From an uncultured Pseudovibrio sp. (GTDB taxonomy: Bacteria; Pseudomonadota; Alphaproteobacteria; Rhizobiales; Stappiaceae), in NCBI GenBank assembly GCA_947496145.1, contig CANMBS010000008.1:62001-126000 (forward strand): 64,000 nt of DNA, in the 5' to 3' direction. Position numbers and translations under genes: made by a program. Shown here piece after piece: positions 56,901 to 64,000 of the stretch. A model generated the notes under the pieces. It saw only the letters and a program-made list of their open reading frames with translations. It was not told the origin of the DNA and searched no databases. Positions within the stretch are counted from its first letter, which is position 1, and every line of letters starts with the position of its first letter.

Positions 56901-57259
56901 AGATCGACCGTACCTTCGTCAGTGGTGTGACCAAAACGCCAGAACTTGCCGCAATCATCCGCGCCGTGATCGATTTGGGTCAGGCTCTCGGCATGGAAGT
57001 TATCGCAGAAGGTGTTGAAACTGAACCAGAACTAGAACTTCTGCGCAATGAATCCTGCGATGAGGTGCAAGGCTACCTGATTGGCCGTCCGCAGGAAATG
57101 GATGGCGAAACAGCAAAGCATGTCAGCAATGCCAATCTGGAAATTCAGGCACTGGACGAGTACATCGCAGCGCTTCAGGAAACCTCCAGAAAGCTGAAAG
57201 AAACAGAAAAACAAGATGTTACTCAGGAAACTCCATTAGAAACCGCTGATGCGGACTAA
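53978..57259 (+). CDS. Amt-like membrane domain fused to PAS-GGDEF-EAL
   Basis: About 1093 residues. Residues 1-430 hold about ten to eleven hydrophobic segments whose order recalls the AmtB/Rh ammonium channel: HLWTIMSVGLFAFGIFGLLLVYSSLF resembles the first Amt helices, IGGGTTVTLLATFVAL the GGTVVH helix, and RVLVFNICLGLGALIGLF the FGVHGVGG helix. Both twin-histidine positions are replaced (T213 and C367), so it is unlikely to conduct ammonia. PAS about 510-625, GGDEF canonical (G708, GGDEF) and EAL with E837 in EALLRW, EITEGVLI, DDFGTGYSSLSYLRR, so both catalytic domains look active. Start at ATG 53978; a TTG at 53927 is less likely. A membrane sensor controlling c-di-GMP turnover is the inferred role. 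Confidence 0.75.
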   Translation: MHAKTLLLPVSLLFVLTGFAFYVVSGSSYASIFDPAVPSLHDTLSASELLTQQQHLWTIMSVGLFAFGIFGLLLVYSSLFIQERQRVSRFFNRAILLAIISSLTCLLVDTTLDLPGISAQFQIWHSQVEFVPNGEIHAAAFHSAMAAMIAVLAYMPLSHLLTLRGTLVLALSVGGIIYPAYLKGVQSLLLHPISQNAALSVSFEQIGGGTTVTLLATFVALSGMIVTGLKNSPALPEYILRNTQSYSILQIKAGTALIVIGGIGFSVGNTSIYSGELNNAILNVLIAAAASLSLGAALGYLSKRKVMRPTLLLGMIGGLTAVLGNAQHLSASGVAALSLVASFTSIVVSRLVFLKSGTHRVLVFNICLGLGALIGLFGFTSALPSTHPLSGFTLNNLVLQATGAALTAFWAFMSGLLVFSLIKLTHLYRKASKVDLNETPIVSTVSEIENLIGKLIWHDARLDERLALRSNDPHERLASLFNSFLDKLQSDEKRRKLGESSERVRQEELNKLATFAEGAFEGLAISSNGIVVECNHVLYELLGYTPGEMQGTNILSHVAPDYRDAARESIQANRPTPSESVILSKTGERIPIEVRGRLMDVGGDNLRVSAVRDMRKQKEDEARILHLAQHDMLTELPNRTYFRDRFEQAVEQQKASEETTSAILLLDLDRFKDINDLYGHPVGDKLIQTVAQRLKDCITHHDTVARLGGDEFAIIQVGLKSQADIELLANKILVSLTKPIHVGTNITIRSSASIGIAIIPEHGTDPDELVSKADIALYEAKEAGRNTFAFFEDAMEETIRLRRSMEADLRNALKQNELQLYFQPQARSDTRSIVGFEALLRWNHPEKGMISPNHFIPVAEESGLIIPIGRWVLHEACTQAASWPERYRVGVNLSPVQFCDEYLIQEVESALARSGLAPQRLELEITEGVLIHDDRRALNTLRELKKLGITIALDDFGTGYSSLSYLRRFPFDRLKIDRTFVSGVTKTPELAAIIRAVIDLGQALGMEVIAEGVETEPELELLRNESCDEVQGYLIGRPQEMDGETAKHVSNANLEIQALDEYIAALQETSRKLKETEKQDVTQETPLETADAD

Positions 57260-57290
57260 CTTGTTTGCTCTGGCTATTTCTGCCGTGTTA

Positions 57291-60200
57291 TCACCACCCT
57301 GCGGGTGCGTTAACGGCAACGCGGCTACGTCCTGCACCTTGCCTAACCACCTGAACCTGAACAGGAATTCTGTCCTTCAGCGCTTCAACATGACTGATCA
57401 CGCCAACTTTTCTCCCCTGCCCTTGCAGCATCTCCAGCGCATCAATGGCAAGGTCGAGGCTTTCTGCATCCAGCGAACCAAAGCCTTCATCGATGAACAG
57501 GGTGTCTACAAAGGACTGACGTCCCTCTAAACCGGAAAGAGCAAGAGCCAGACTGAGCGAAATAAGGAAGCGTTCTCCGCCACTTAGCGAGCGTGTGGAG
57601 CGTGGAGTATCGCCCATATCGCGGTCGATGACGAAAAGGCCAAGCCCGAATTCTGCCCGTTGAAGCTGGTAGCGTGGTTTAAGCTGGCGTAGCTGTTTGT
57701 TCGCCAGTTCCACCAGCAAATCGAGAGTAACCCCTTGCGCCACCTTCTGGAATTTGGAGCCATCTGCCGAGCCAATCGCCTCAGAAATCGCACCCCACGT
57801 CCTGGCAGTCTCTTGTGCCTCTCGCAGCAACCCCATGATCTGTTTAGCTTTTTCACGAGCTTCAGCATCAACACGCAAGCGTTCAGAAAGAACACCTTTG
57901 CCCCTCTGCAACTCAAAAAGCACAGTTTTTAATTGCTCACCTTCAGAGGATAACTCATCCGCTGACTTGTCCGGCATAGGCAATTCCTGAACCGCTGCCA
58001 GCTCCTTCTTCCATGTGGCAACAGAAGTTTGCACTGCAACATAATCTTCATCCAGCTTCTTCAGCTCTGCGACCAGAAAATCGAACTCAGCCGCACTGCG
58101 CTCCCGCAATCCAGCATAAGCTTCCGGCTCCATAGCCATGCTTGCAAGTTCAGAGTTCATCTTGTCAGAACAATCACTTAGAGCAGAATTTGCTTTCGCC
58201 ATTGCATCCTGAGCCGCAGCCAATCCAGCTTCAACACGCCCAAATTCAGCTTTTGCGTTGCTATGTGCGCTGGTTGCGTTTGTTGCGCTGTTTTTTGCGT
58301 TCCTGTGTTTTTCGGTGAAAGCCGCACGATGCTCTGCTGTCGCCATGCCACCCAGCAACAATTTGCGCATGTCAGACTGCTCCTGATGCGCCCCGCGAAG
58401 CTGCTCAAGCTGCTTCAGCAAGTCGCCAGATGTTTTTGCCAGTCCGGCGCGTCGTTCGCTCAGGCCACTGGTATTCTGCTCCAGAGAATGCAGCGCCGCA
58501 GAAGTTGTCCCCTCCTGCATCTCAAGTTGTTCCCACTGGGTGATGCGCTGCCGAAGATCAGCTTTCAACGCTGAAAGCCCATCCTCAAGAGAACCGGGTA
58601 CCATTCCACCAGCCGACAGTGTTTCGTTCAGGCGCTGGCTCAAACGTTCCTGCGCCAGCCCGTTTTCTGTGTGACGTCCGTCAATACGCGATAGCTCAGC
58701 TTTGGTAGATGAAGCTTCTTCAGCTTTTTGATGACGCTCACCAGCAGCTTTGCGGTGCTGCTCCTGCAAGCCACGCAGGTTGATGTCCAGTTGCTCCAGC
58801 TCCTTGCGCAAAGCTTCATCGCGAGCAAGAACACCACGCAAAGCATCAGCACGAGACGTCACTTCACCAAGCACCCCATCCAGAACATCCGGCGCTTCAA
58901 GCACTCCATCAATTGTGAGCTCCATAGCGAAAGGAGGTTCCAGCGAAGTCCAAAGGTCCACCGCCTGCTCTTTTAAAGCAGCCGCTTCCGTCTCAAACCG
59001 TTGCGCCTGCGTTTCTGCTCCGTTTTTAGAAGCCTCACAAGCTGCCAGTTCCTTGTTGATCTCGTCTAGGGCGTGCTGCGCAGCTGTGCGAGCTTCTTCC
59101 GCTTCCTTGCGCTGTAGAAACACGTCGCCGAACAGCGAATCCAACGCAGCCCGGCCCTCCTTTGTGTCTACCGGGTGATCTTCTGAGCCACAAACCGGGC
59201 ACGGCTTGTCTTCAACCAGCGAGGTGCGCAGCAGCTTTACCTGATCACCTTGCGCCGCTTCTGCAAGCGTGGAGAGGCCCTGTGCTTTTTCAAGGGTCTC
59301 GTTCCGAAAGGTCAGTTCAGCGCTGGCCTTGTCACGCGCGCCCTGCAACCCTTCCATCTGGTTTACCAGCTTGTGCCAGGTCTCATTTTCCGTCTGCTTC
59401 TGGCGCTTTGCCTTATTGAACTGACGGGAGGTCTCCTGCAACTTTTCCGCACGCTGGCGGAAGTTTGAAAGCTGCTCCATGCTCTTGCGGGCATGATCCG
59501 CCCCAAGCGCAGAAATCTCGGCCTTCTTGGCTGTAACAGCACTCTCACATGTTTCCAGCTCGGCAACAAACTTCTCTAACTGACTGGAAAGCTTGCTTTG
59601 AATAGTAGTCAGCTCGCTCTCGCGCTTGCGCATTTCAACAAGGCGTGTGGCATCTTGCGAAAGCGCAATCTGCACGCGGTCATATTCTTCAAGGTCTGCA
59701 AACAAACTGTCGCGGCGCTCTTTCAAAACTCTGGTCGCGCTGAGCCGCTCCATCTGCTCTTTCACAGTGGCCTGCAACGCTTTTTGCTCTTCGACCGATT
59801 TTGTGTGCGCCGTCAACGCCTCATCCGCCTGTCTGGCTTCCACCACAGCAGCGTCAGACCGCTCCCGAAGCTGCTTGCCTTCAACCTCAAGCTCACCCAG
59901 TTTCCTGTCCAGTTGCTCCGCTTCGCTCCACTGAGGCGTCAGCTTAGTCAGCTCTGCTTCCAGCTCGTTAAACAGCGCATCAGCCTGCCTGACCTGCTCA
60001 TCTTTGCTCGCAAGGTCCTTGCTTGCAGCCTCCAGCATCACCTGAGATTTTTCAGCAGCCGCGTGCGTATCTGCCACATTTTTTTGCGCGTCTGTCACCC
60101 GTTGATAGACTGGCTCCAAAGACCTGATGCGCTCAAACTGCGCCTTCAAATCCCGCTTGGCCTGTGCGTTCTCATGGCGCTGTTTCAGCGCTACAAACTC

Positions 60201-61040
60201 ATCCTGCGCAGACGCCAGCTTGCTCTTAGCATTATCCAGAGTCTGTAAGTGCCCCAGAGATCTGGCGATGGCGTCCATATCCGTTTGAACGGATTTGGAT
60301 TTTGCCTCCAGCTCAGTCTGCTCAGCAATAAGCCGTGTTCGCTCTTCCTCATCCAGAAGGCCCGCCACCTCTGATTGCTCGGTAAGCTTAGTTACCTCTG
60401 CTTCAGCCTCATTGGAAAGCACATAGACCTGTTTAGAGATTTCTCTGTACCGCTGCGTCCCCGTCACCTTCTCAAGAAGCTCGGCACGCATGCTATCCTT
60501 TGCTTTCAGGAAAGCATCAAAATCTCCCTGCGATAGCAAAACAGTGCGGGTAAACTGGTCATAAGTCAGCCCCAGCCGCTCTTCAACGGCGGTGTCCACC
60601 AGCTTGATACCGCTTTCAACAGCCGCATTGTCTTCAATGCGCACCAGCGAACGCTCCACGTTCTGCAAACGGCCAGTCGCTTTGTTGCGGGCACGGCGCA
60701 CAGTCCAGCGTGCGCGATACCCCGTTCCATCAGCGCCAACAAAGTCCGCCTCTGCAAACCCCGAAGCTGCTCCTCTGGTCAGAACAGTACGCGGATTTGT
60801 TTCCCGCAGGTCCGCGCCGGCAACATCAGGCAGGTTTTCACTGCTTCCTTCAGCTTCAAGGCGCGGGCATTTGCCAAACAGAGCAAGGCACAAGGCGTCC
60901 AGCAGAGTGGACTTGCCTGCCCCGGTTTCTCCGGTAATCGCAAAAAGCCCCGCCCCTTTTAAAGGGTCCTGTTCAAGGTCAATCTCAAATGGCGCTGCCA
61001 GACTGGCAAGGTTTTCGCCACGCACCGCTAGAATACGCAT
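57291..61040 (-). CDS. sbcC: Exonuclease SbcC subunit
   Basis: A 1249-residue SMC-type ATPase that with SbcD makes the Mre11-Rad50-like nuclease that opens hairpins and cuts DNA ends. Walker A FAITGETGAGKSTLLDALCLALFG near the N-terminus; long coiled coils on both sides of the zinc hook CPVC (C614, C617 in KPCPVCGSEDHPV); signature LSGGERFLISLSLALALSG and Walker B VDTLFIDEGFGSLD at the C-terminus. Start overlaps the sbcD stop (TAATG), so coupled. This is the longest gene in the window. Confidence 0.96.
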   Translation of the reverse strand: MRILAVRGENLASLAAPFEIDLEQDPLKGAGLFAITGETGAGKSTLLDALCLALFGKCPRLEAEGSSENLPDVAGADLRETNPRTVLTRGAASGFAEADFVGADGTGYRARWTVRRARNKATGRLQNVERSLVRIEDNAAVESGIKLVDTAVEERLGLTYDQFTRTVLLSQGDFDAFLKAKDSMRAELLEKVTGTQRYREISKQVYVLSNEAEAEVTKLTEQSEVAGLLDEEERTRLIAEQTELEAKSKSVQTDMDAIARSLGHLQTLDNAKSKLASAQDEFVALKQRHENAQAKRDLKAQFERIRSLEPVYQRVTDAQKNVADTHAAAEKSQVMLEAASKDLASKDEQVRQADALFNELEAELTKLTPQWSEAEQLDRKLGELEVEGKQLRERSDAAVVEARQADEALTAHTKSVEEQKALQATVKEQMERLSATRVLKERRDSLFADLEEYDRVQIALSQDATRLVEMRKRESELTTIQSKLSSQLEKFVAELETCESAVTAKKAEISALGADHARKSMEQLSNFRQRAEKLQETSRQFNKAKRQKQTENETWHKLVNQMEGLQGARDKASAELTFRNETLEKAQGLSTLAEAAQGDQVKLLRTSLVEDKPCPVCGSEDHPVDTKEGRAALDSLFGDVFLQRKEAEEARTAAQHALDEINKELAACEASKNGAETQAQRFETEAAALKEQAVDLWTSLEPPFAMELTIDGVLEAPDVLDGVLGEVTSRADALRGVLARDEALRKELEQLDINLRGLQEQHRKAAGERHQKAEEASSTKAELSRIDGRHTENGLAQERLSQRLNETLSAGGMVPGSLEDGLSALKADLRQRITQWEQLEMQEGTTSAALHSLEQNTSGLSERRAGLAKTSGDLLKQLEQLRGAHQEQSDMRKLLLGGMATAEHRAAFTEKHRNAKNSATNATSAHSNAKAEFGRVEAGLAAAQDAMAKANSALSDCSDKMNSELASMAMEPEAYAGLRERSAAEFDFLVAELKKLDEDYVAVQTSVATWKKELAAVQELPMPDKSADELSSEGEQLKTVLFELQRGKGVLSERLRVDAEAREKAKQIMGLLREAQETARTWGAISEAIGSADGSKFQKVAQGVTLDLLVELANKQLRQLKPRYQLQRAEFGLGLFVIDRDMGDTPRSTRSLSGGERFLISLSLALALSGLEGRQSFVDTLFIDEGFGSLDAESLDLAIDALEMLQGQGRKVGVISHVEALKDRIPVQVQVVRQGAGRSRVAVNAPAGW

Positions 61041-62287
61041 TACTCAACCTCCGCTTCTGCGATTGCGCGATAAAAATAGTCCAGATGCTTATCGTCCGGC
61101 TCAACCCCGTGCTTTCTTTCAAAAGCAGTCCTGAAAAGGTCATCCGGCTGTATCTCAGAAAGGCGGATCATGCTGGCAGCTTCTGCATTTACCGTCTTTT
61201 GCCGTGCAGGCCGCAACACCGAAACACCAGCACTGCGCACAGGGTATTCAGCCAGAATCTGATCAACCTCAGCTTTCAGGCCACCGCTTGACACTTGCGG
61301 CTTCAGGTCCACATGCACAAAGGGCTGCTGATCCAAAGGCAAATCTGCATCCAGTCCCAAAGCATCCAGCGCCGGAACCAGCTCTTTAACAAGCAACCCA
61401 CCATCTCCCTTCAACCGATGGAACGGCACAGGACGAGTTAGTTCAATACGTTCGCGAGATAGCTCACCAGCATCCGAAAGGCTCAGTAAATCAACACCGT
61501 GCTTGTAATGCTGCTCAGAAACAGAAAGCGGAAACAGCGAGCCGGAATAACGGATGGTCTCTGGCCCAACTCTCTGTGGTTTGTGCAAGTGCCCGAGTGC
61601 CACATAAATAAGATCATCAGGAAATAGATCCCACGGCATAGCGTGCTCGCCGCCAATCAGAATTCGCCGCTCAGCCCCTTCAGATTCCAGACCGCCCGCC
61701 ACGTGCAAATGACCCGTTGCAAGAAGCGGCGCATCGCCAATCTGTTCGCGAACCTGAGCAACGGCCCCTTCATAAAGCTCGGCCACAGCCCGCACCACGG
61801 GCGAGCCTTCCTGCGAAGAAGAAAACTTCAGGCCCGGCAAATCCGTCGCCCGTGGGAAAGGCAATGCCAGCACATAAGCTTTCACCTCGCCCGCACGATC
61901 CTTCAAAGGTACAAGGTGGTGATCCAGATCGAGCGCACCATCATCACGGCGCACCATACCAACCGCCTGCACACCGATTTTCTTAAACAACACGCCCGGC
62001 GCTTCCACACGGCCCGCAGGGTCATGGTTGCCTGCGGTAAGCACAGTTACAAGGTGAGGCCGCTTTTCCTGAAAACGGGCAAGGGCCTCATAAAGCATCT
62101 GCGTGGCTTCAGCGGATGGATTCTGGTTGTCGAACACATCTCCCGCTACAACAAGCGCGTCCACCTCATGGCGCTCAATCAGCTCTTCAAGCTCTTTGAA
62201 GACCTGTTGATGCTCATAGGTGCGCGACCAGCCATTCAGGCTCTGGCCAATATGCCAGTCCGCTGTGTGCAGGATTTTTAACGCCAT
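61040..62287 (-). CDS. sbcD: Exonuclease SbcD subunit (Mre11-like)
   Basis: A 415-residue calcineurin-like nuclease, the catalytic partner of SbcC. Metal motifs: HTADWHIGQSL, VVAGDVFDNQNPS, TAGNHDPAGR, ATGHLHVAGG and ALGHLHKPQ, all in order. The start at 62287 (MALKILHTADWH) has CAGGTAGT upstream. C-terminal capping domain of about 130 residues. sbcC follows immediately, sharing TAATG. Confidence 0.95.
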   Translation of the reverse strand: MALKILHTADWHIGQSLNGWSRTYEHQQVFKELEELIERHEVDALVVAGDVFDNQNPSAEATQMLYEALARFQEKRPHLVTVLTAGNHDPAGRVEAPGVLFKKIGVQAVGMVRRDDGALDLDHHLVPLKDRAGEVKAYVLALPFPRATDLPGLKFSSSQEGSPVVRAVAELYEGAVAQVREQIGDAPLLATGHLHVAGGLESEGAERRILIGGEHAMPWDLFPDDLIYVALGHLHKPQRVGPETIRYSGSLFPLSVSEQHYKHGVDLLSLSDAGELSRERIELTRPVPFHRLKGDGGLLVKELVPALDALGLDADLPLDQQPFVHVDLKPQVSSGGLKAEVDQILAEYPVRSAGVSVLRPARQKTVNAEAASMIRLSEIQPDDLFRTAFERKHGVEPDDKHLDYFYRAIAEAEVE

Positions 62288-62667
62288 ACTACCTGTTCCA
62301 CGCTCCAAGCCACCAGTTTCCCCAAAACGCGGGGCAGCCACCATCATGACTCAGAAATCATTCATTAACCAATTCGCAAATTAGGCACAGGGTCTACACA
62401 GAAGTCTTTATAGCACGGCCCTAACCCACAGATTTAGCGGCTTTGACACAAATAGCACACAGGAATCTGACGCAGCCCCTCCCCCGGCGAAATTTTTGAA
62501 AATTTGTGAGGCAATTTTCGAAGCTTCCGTAAAGTCCGCCGAATCTCCATTGTTCATATTTTCATAACAATCATATCACCAACACACATCTTGTTCATTT
62601 TATCGCGCTGATTATCTTCAACAGCAGCACACATGCAACGAACCGTTAAGATTCTCAGGAGGCCCCC
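62288..62667. other. Divergent promoter gap between sbcDC and pirin
   Basis: About 380 bp containing the two divergent promoters; nothing else recognised apart from the ribosome site CAGGAGGCCCCC of the pirin gene. Confidence 0.5.
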
Positions 62668-63399
62668 ATGTCCCTCGCAGCAACAGAATTAAAGCTAACC
62701 TTTCGCTCCGCCGCCCAGCGCGGTCACGTAGATGCAGGCTGGCTCAAGTCCGCTCACTCCTTCAGCTTCGGCAGCTACTTTGACCGCAACAACATGAGCT
62801 TCCACAATCTGCGCGTCATCAACGACGACTGGGTCGCAGCAAAAGGCGGCTTTCCCATGCACCCCCATAAGAACTTCGAGATTTTCACCTACATGCTGGA
62901 AGGCTCGCTGGCCCATCAGGACACCATGGGCAACGGCAGCACCGTCAGCAAAGGCGGTATCCAGTTCATGAGCACCGGCTCCGGCGTCCAGCACTCCGAG
63001 TTTAATCCCTCCACAACGGAAGAAGCGCACCTGCTGCAAATCTGGCTGATCCCGGACCGCAAAAACACAACACCCCGCTATGAGATGCTGGAACTTGAAG
63101 GCAAAGCCCGTGACGGAGCCATGCAACTCTTCCTCTCCCATGACGGACGCGGCGGCTCCATCCGCACAGAAGCTGCCGCAGATATCTATTCTGGCAAACT
63201 GAATAGTGCAGATGAAATCCGGTTTGAGCTTAACGACGACCGTGTCGCTTACATCCATGTCGCCAGAGGGGAAGTGCACATCAACGGACACACCCTCAAA
63301 GACGGTGACGCCCTTGAAGCAGAAGGTCAGGGCACTTTGACACTCAGCAACGCAAAAGACGCTGAAGTGATCCTCTTCCACCTCGCCCCACGCAGCTAA
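62668..63399 (+). CDS. Pirin-family cupin protein (YhhW-like)
   Basis: A 243-residue bicupin of the pirin family; relatives have quercetin 2,3-dioxygenase activity. The N-terminal cupin carries GGFPMHPHKNFEIFTYMLEGSLAHQDTMGN and GSGVQHSEFNP, with the His, His, His and Glu ligands of the metal centre (MHPH and QHSE). The C-terminal half is a second, degenerate cupin (VAYIHVARGEVHINGHTLKDGDALEAEG). Start fixed by CAGGAGGCCCCC. Monocistronic; divergent from sbcD. Confidence 0.92.
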   Translation: MSLAATELKLTFRSAAQRGHVDAGWLKSAHSFSFGSYFDRNNMSFHNLRVINDDWVAAKGGFPMHPHKNFEIFTYMLEGSLAHQDTMGNGSTVSKGGIQFMSTGSGVQHSEFNPSTTEEAHLLQIWLIPDRKNTTPRYEMLELEGKARDGAMQLFLSHDGRGGSIRTEAAADIYSGKLNSADEIRFELNDDRVAYIHVARGEVHINGHTLKDGDALEAEGQGTLTLSNAKDAEVILFHLAPRS

Positions 63400-63517
63400 C
63401 CTGAGCTTCATATTATACCTGCCAGTGCCCTCCTTCTAGACACTGGCTTGACAAGGAGGGGGACCTCTCTCACCCCCAAAGTCTCCCTCTCTTTTCACTT
63501 CAGAAGATTCTCATTGC

Positions 63518-63543
63518 AATACTACAAGTATATTTGTAGTATT
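63518..63543. promoter_or_regulatory. ArsR-family operator upstream of arsR
   Basis: Perfect inverted repeat AATACTACAA (63518-63527) and TTGTAGTATT (63534-63543) with 6 bp between, ending 5 bp before the arsR ATG at 63549. Size and position fit an ArsR/SmtB-type operator with autorepression. Confidence 0.8.
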
Positions 63544-63548
63544 TGCTC

Positions 63549-63914
63549 ATGACTGAACTTTCGAAGGGTGATGCACCCGGCAATCTGACAGAAGACGAGG
63601 CCGTTGCAGCCCTCGCTGCGCTGGCGCACAAAGACAGGCTGGCAGCCTTCCGTCTGATCCTGAGTGCAATGCCCGCTGGCCTGCCATCCGGGCAGATCGC
63701 CAAAGACCTTTCCATCGCCCCAACGCGCATGTCATTCCACCTTGCAAAACTGGAACGTGCTGGCCTGCTCACAGCAGAGCGCGAAGGCCGTATTATCCGT
63801 TATGCCATTGCCCCGCACACCATGCGCGGCCTGCTTCGTTTCCTCACAGAGGATTGCTGCAAGCGCGACCCAACCCTGTGCATGAACTTCAACCCTTTTT
63901 CCAAAAATTGTTAG
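63549..63914 (+). CDS. arsR: ArsR-family arsenic-responsive repressor
   Basis: A 121-residue ArsR/SmtB-family regulator. The winged helix is LAALAHKDRLAAFRLILSAMPAGLPSGQIAKDLSIAPTRMSFHLAKLERAGLLTAEREGRIIRYAIAP. The C-terminal tail has EDCCKRDPTLCMNF with three cysteines, the type of thiol cluster that binds As(III) in C-terminal-type ArsR proteins. ATG start at 63549; an upstream TTG at 63543 overlaps the operator and is unlikely. It is followed 19 bp later by an arsC gene, so the operon is an arsenic resistance unit cut by the window edge. Confidence 0.92.
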   Translation: MTELSKGDAPGNLTEDEAVAALAALAHKDRLAAFRLILSAMPAGLPSGQIAKDLSIAPTRMSFHLAKLERAGLLTAEREGRIIRYAIAPHTMRGLLRFLTEDCCKRDPTLCMNFNPFSKNC

Positions 63915-63933
63915 ACTTTGACGGAGAGACCCA

Positions 63934-64000
63934 ATGCCCCCTGTTATCTACCACAACCCCAGATGCGGCACTTCCCGCAACACCCTCGCCATGCTCAAAC
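63934..64000 (+). CDS. arsC: Glutaredoxin-type arsenate reductase ArsC, N-terminus only
   Basis: Only 22 residues lie in the window: MPPVIYHNPRCGTSRNTLAM, including catalytic Cys11 in HNPRCGTSRNT, the signature of the E. coli-type glutaredoxin-linked ArsC. It follows arsR with GGAGAG at good distance. The rest lies beyond 64000. Confidence 0.92.
   Translation, partial: MPPVIYHNPRCGTSRNTLAMLK

Overview
The window looks like chromosome of an alphaproteobacterium of the Hyphomicrobiales/Stappiaceae type, most likely Pseudovibrio or a close relative. I infer this from moderate GC content (about 50-55% by eye), a BA14K-family lectin-like protein, an extensin-family protein, DUF2336 and DUF2293 proteins, SahR-controlled methionine genes, an alphaproteobacterial RNase P RNA and several c-di-GMP proteins. 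The genus is an inference. No rRNA, tRNA, CRISPR array, prophage or intact insertion sequence was seen.

Region by region. 1-1.5 kb: start of the division/cell-wall cluster on the minus strand (mraZ, rsmH), preceded by a ladder of MraZ boxes. 1.9-8.1 kb: sugar-phosphate isomerase-like protein, a divergent MerR/MFS efflux pair with a 19-bp-spacer promoter, peptidase T, a LysE-type exporter, a broken SDR gene and an alpha/beta hydrolase. 8.2-8.6 kb: RNase P RNA. 8.7-11 kb: a divergent MocR regulator/flavoprotein pair. 11.2-13.4 kb: three peptidoglycan- or chaperone-related genes (lytic transglycosylase; amidase overlapped by a TerB-DnaJ protein). 13.8-16.8 kb: a membrane GGDEF-EAL protein and a DoxX-like protein. 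16.9-21.3 kb: a winged-helix regulator divergent from a fused 5-oxoprolinase/hydantoinase A+B. 21.3-24.7 kb: an accessory, gene-poor stretch with small hypothetical genes, a decayed toxin-antitoxin locus, a cluster of hairpins and four tandem units of about 240 bp built from palindromic repeats.

24.8-31.9 kb: CaCA antiporter, two tandem TauE/SafE permeases, a thioesterase-GST pair, a methyltransferase, a HugZ-like flavoprotein, BA14K and extensin-like proteins. 32.4-35.1 kb: a 27-residue membrane peptide, DMT exporter, azoreductase and DUF1330 protein, with members of an interspersed repeat family. 35.3-41.2 kb: the SahR-metF-metH methionine cycle unit behind a perfect 18-bp operator. 41.4-50.5 kb: DUF2336, OxyR, LuxR-type and SufR-like regulators, a GGDEF protein with a degenerate EAL domain, small hypotheticals and a leaderless GH18 chitinase-like protein. 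50.5-57.3 kb: EttA, a HAD-like protein lacking the nucleophile, and a large GGDEF-EAL protein whose membrane part looks like a degenerate ammonium-transporter fold. 57.3-64 kb: sbcDC, pirin, and an arsR-arsC pair cut by the window edge.

The most interesting item is the putative Amt-like-PAS-GGDEF-EAL protein at 53978-57259. Next are the tandem palindromic array and hairpin cluster at 22.5-23.9 kb and the decayed TA pair. Three c-di-GMP proteins in one window, each different in its catalytic motifs, suggest a rich second-messenger network.
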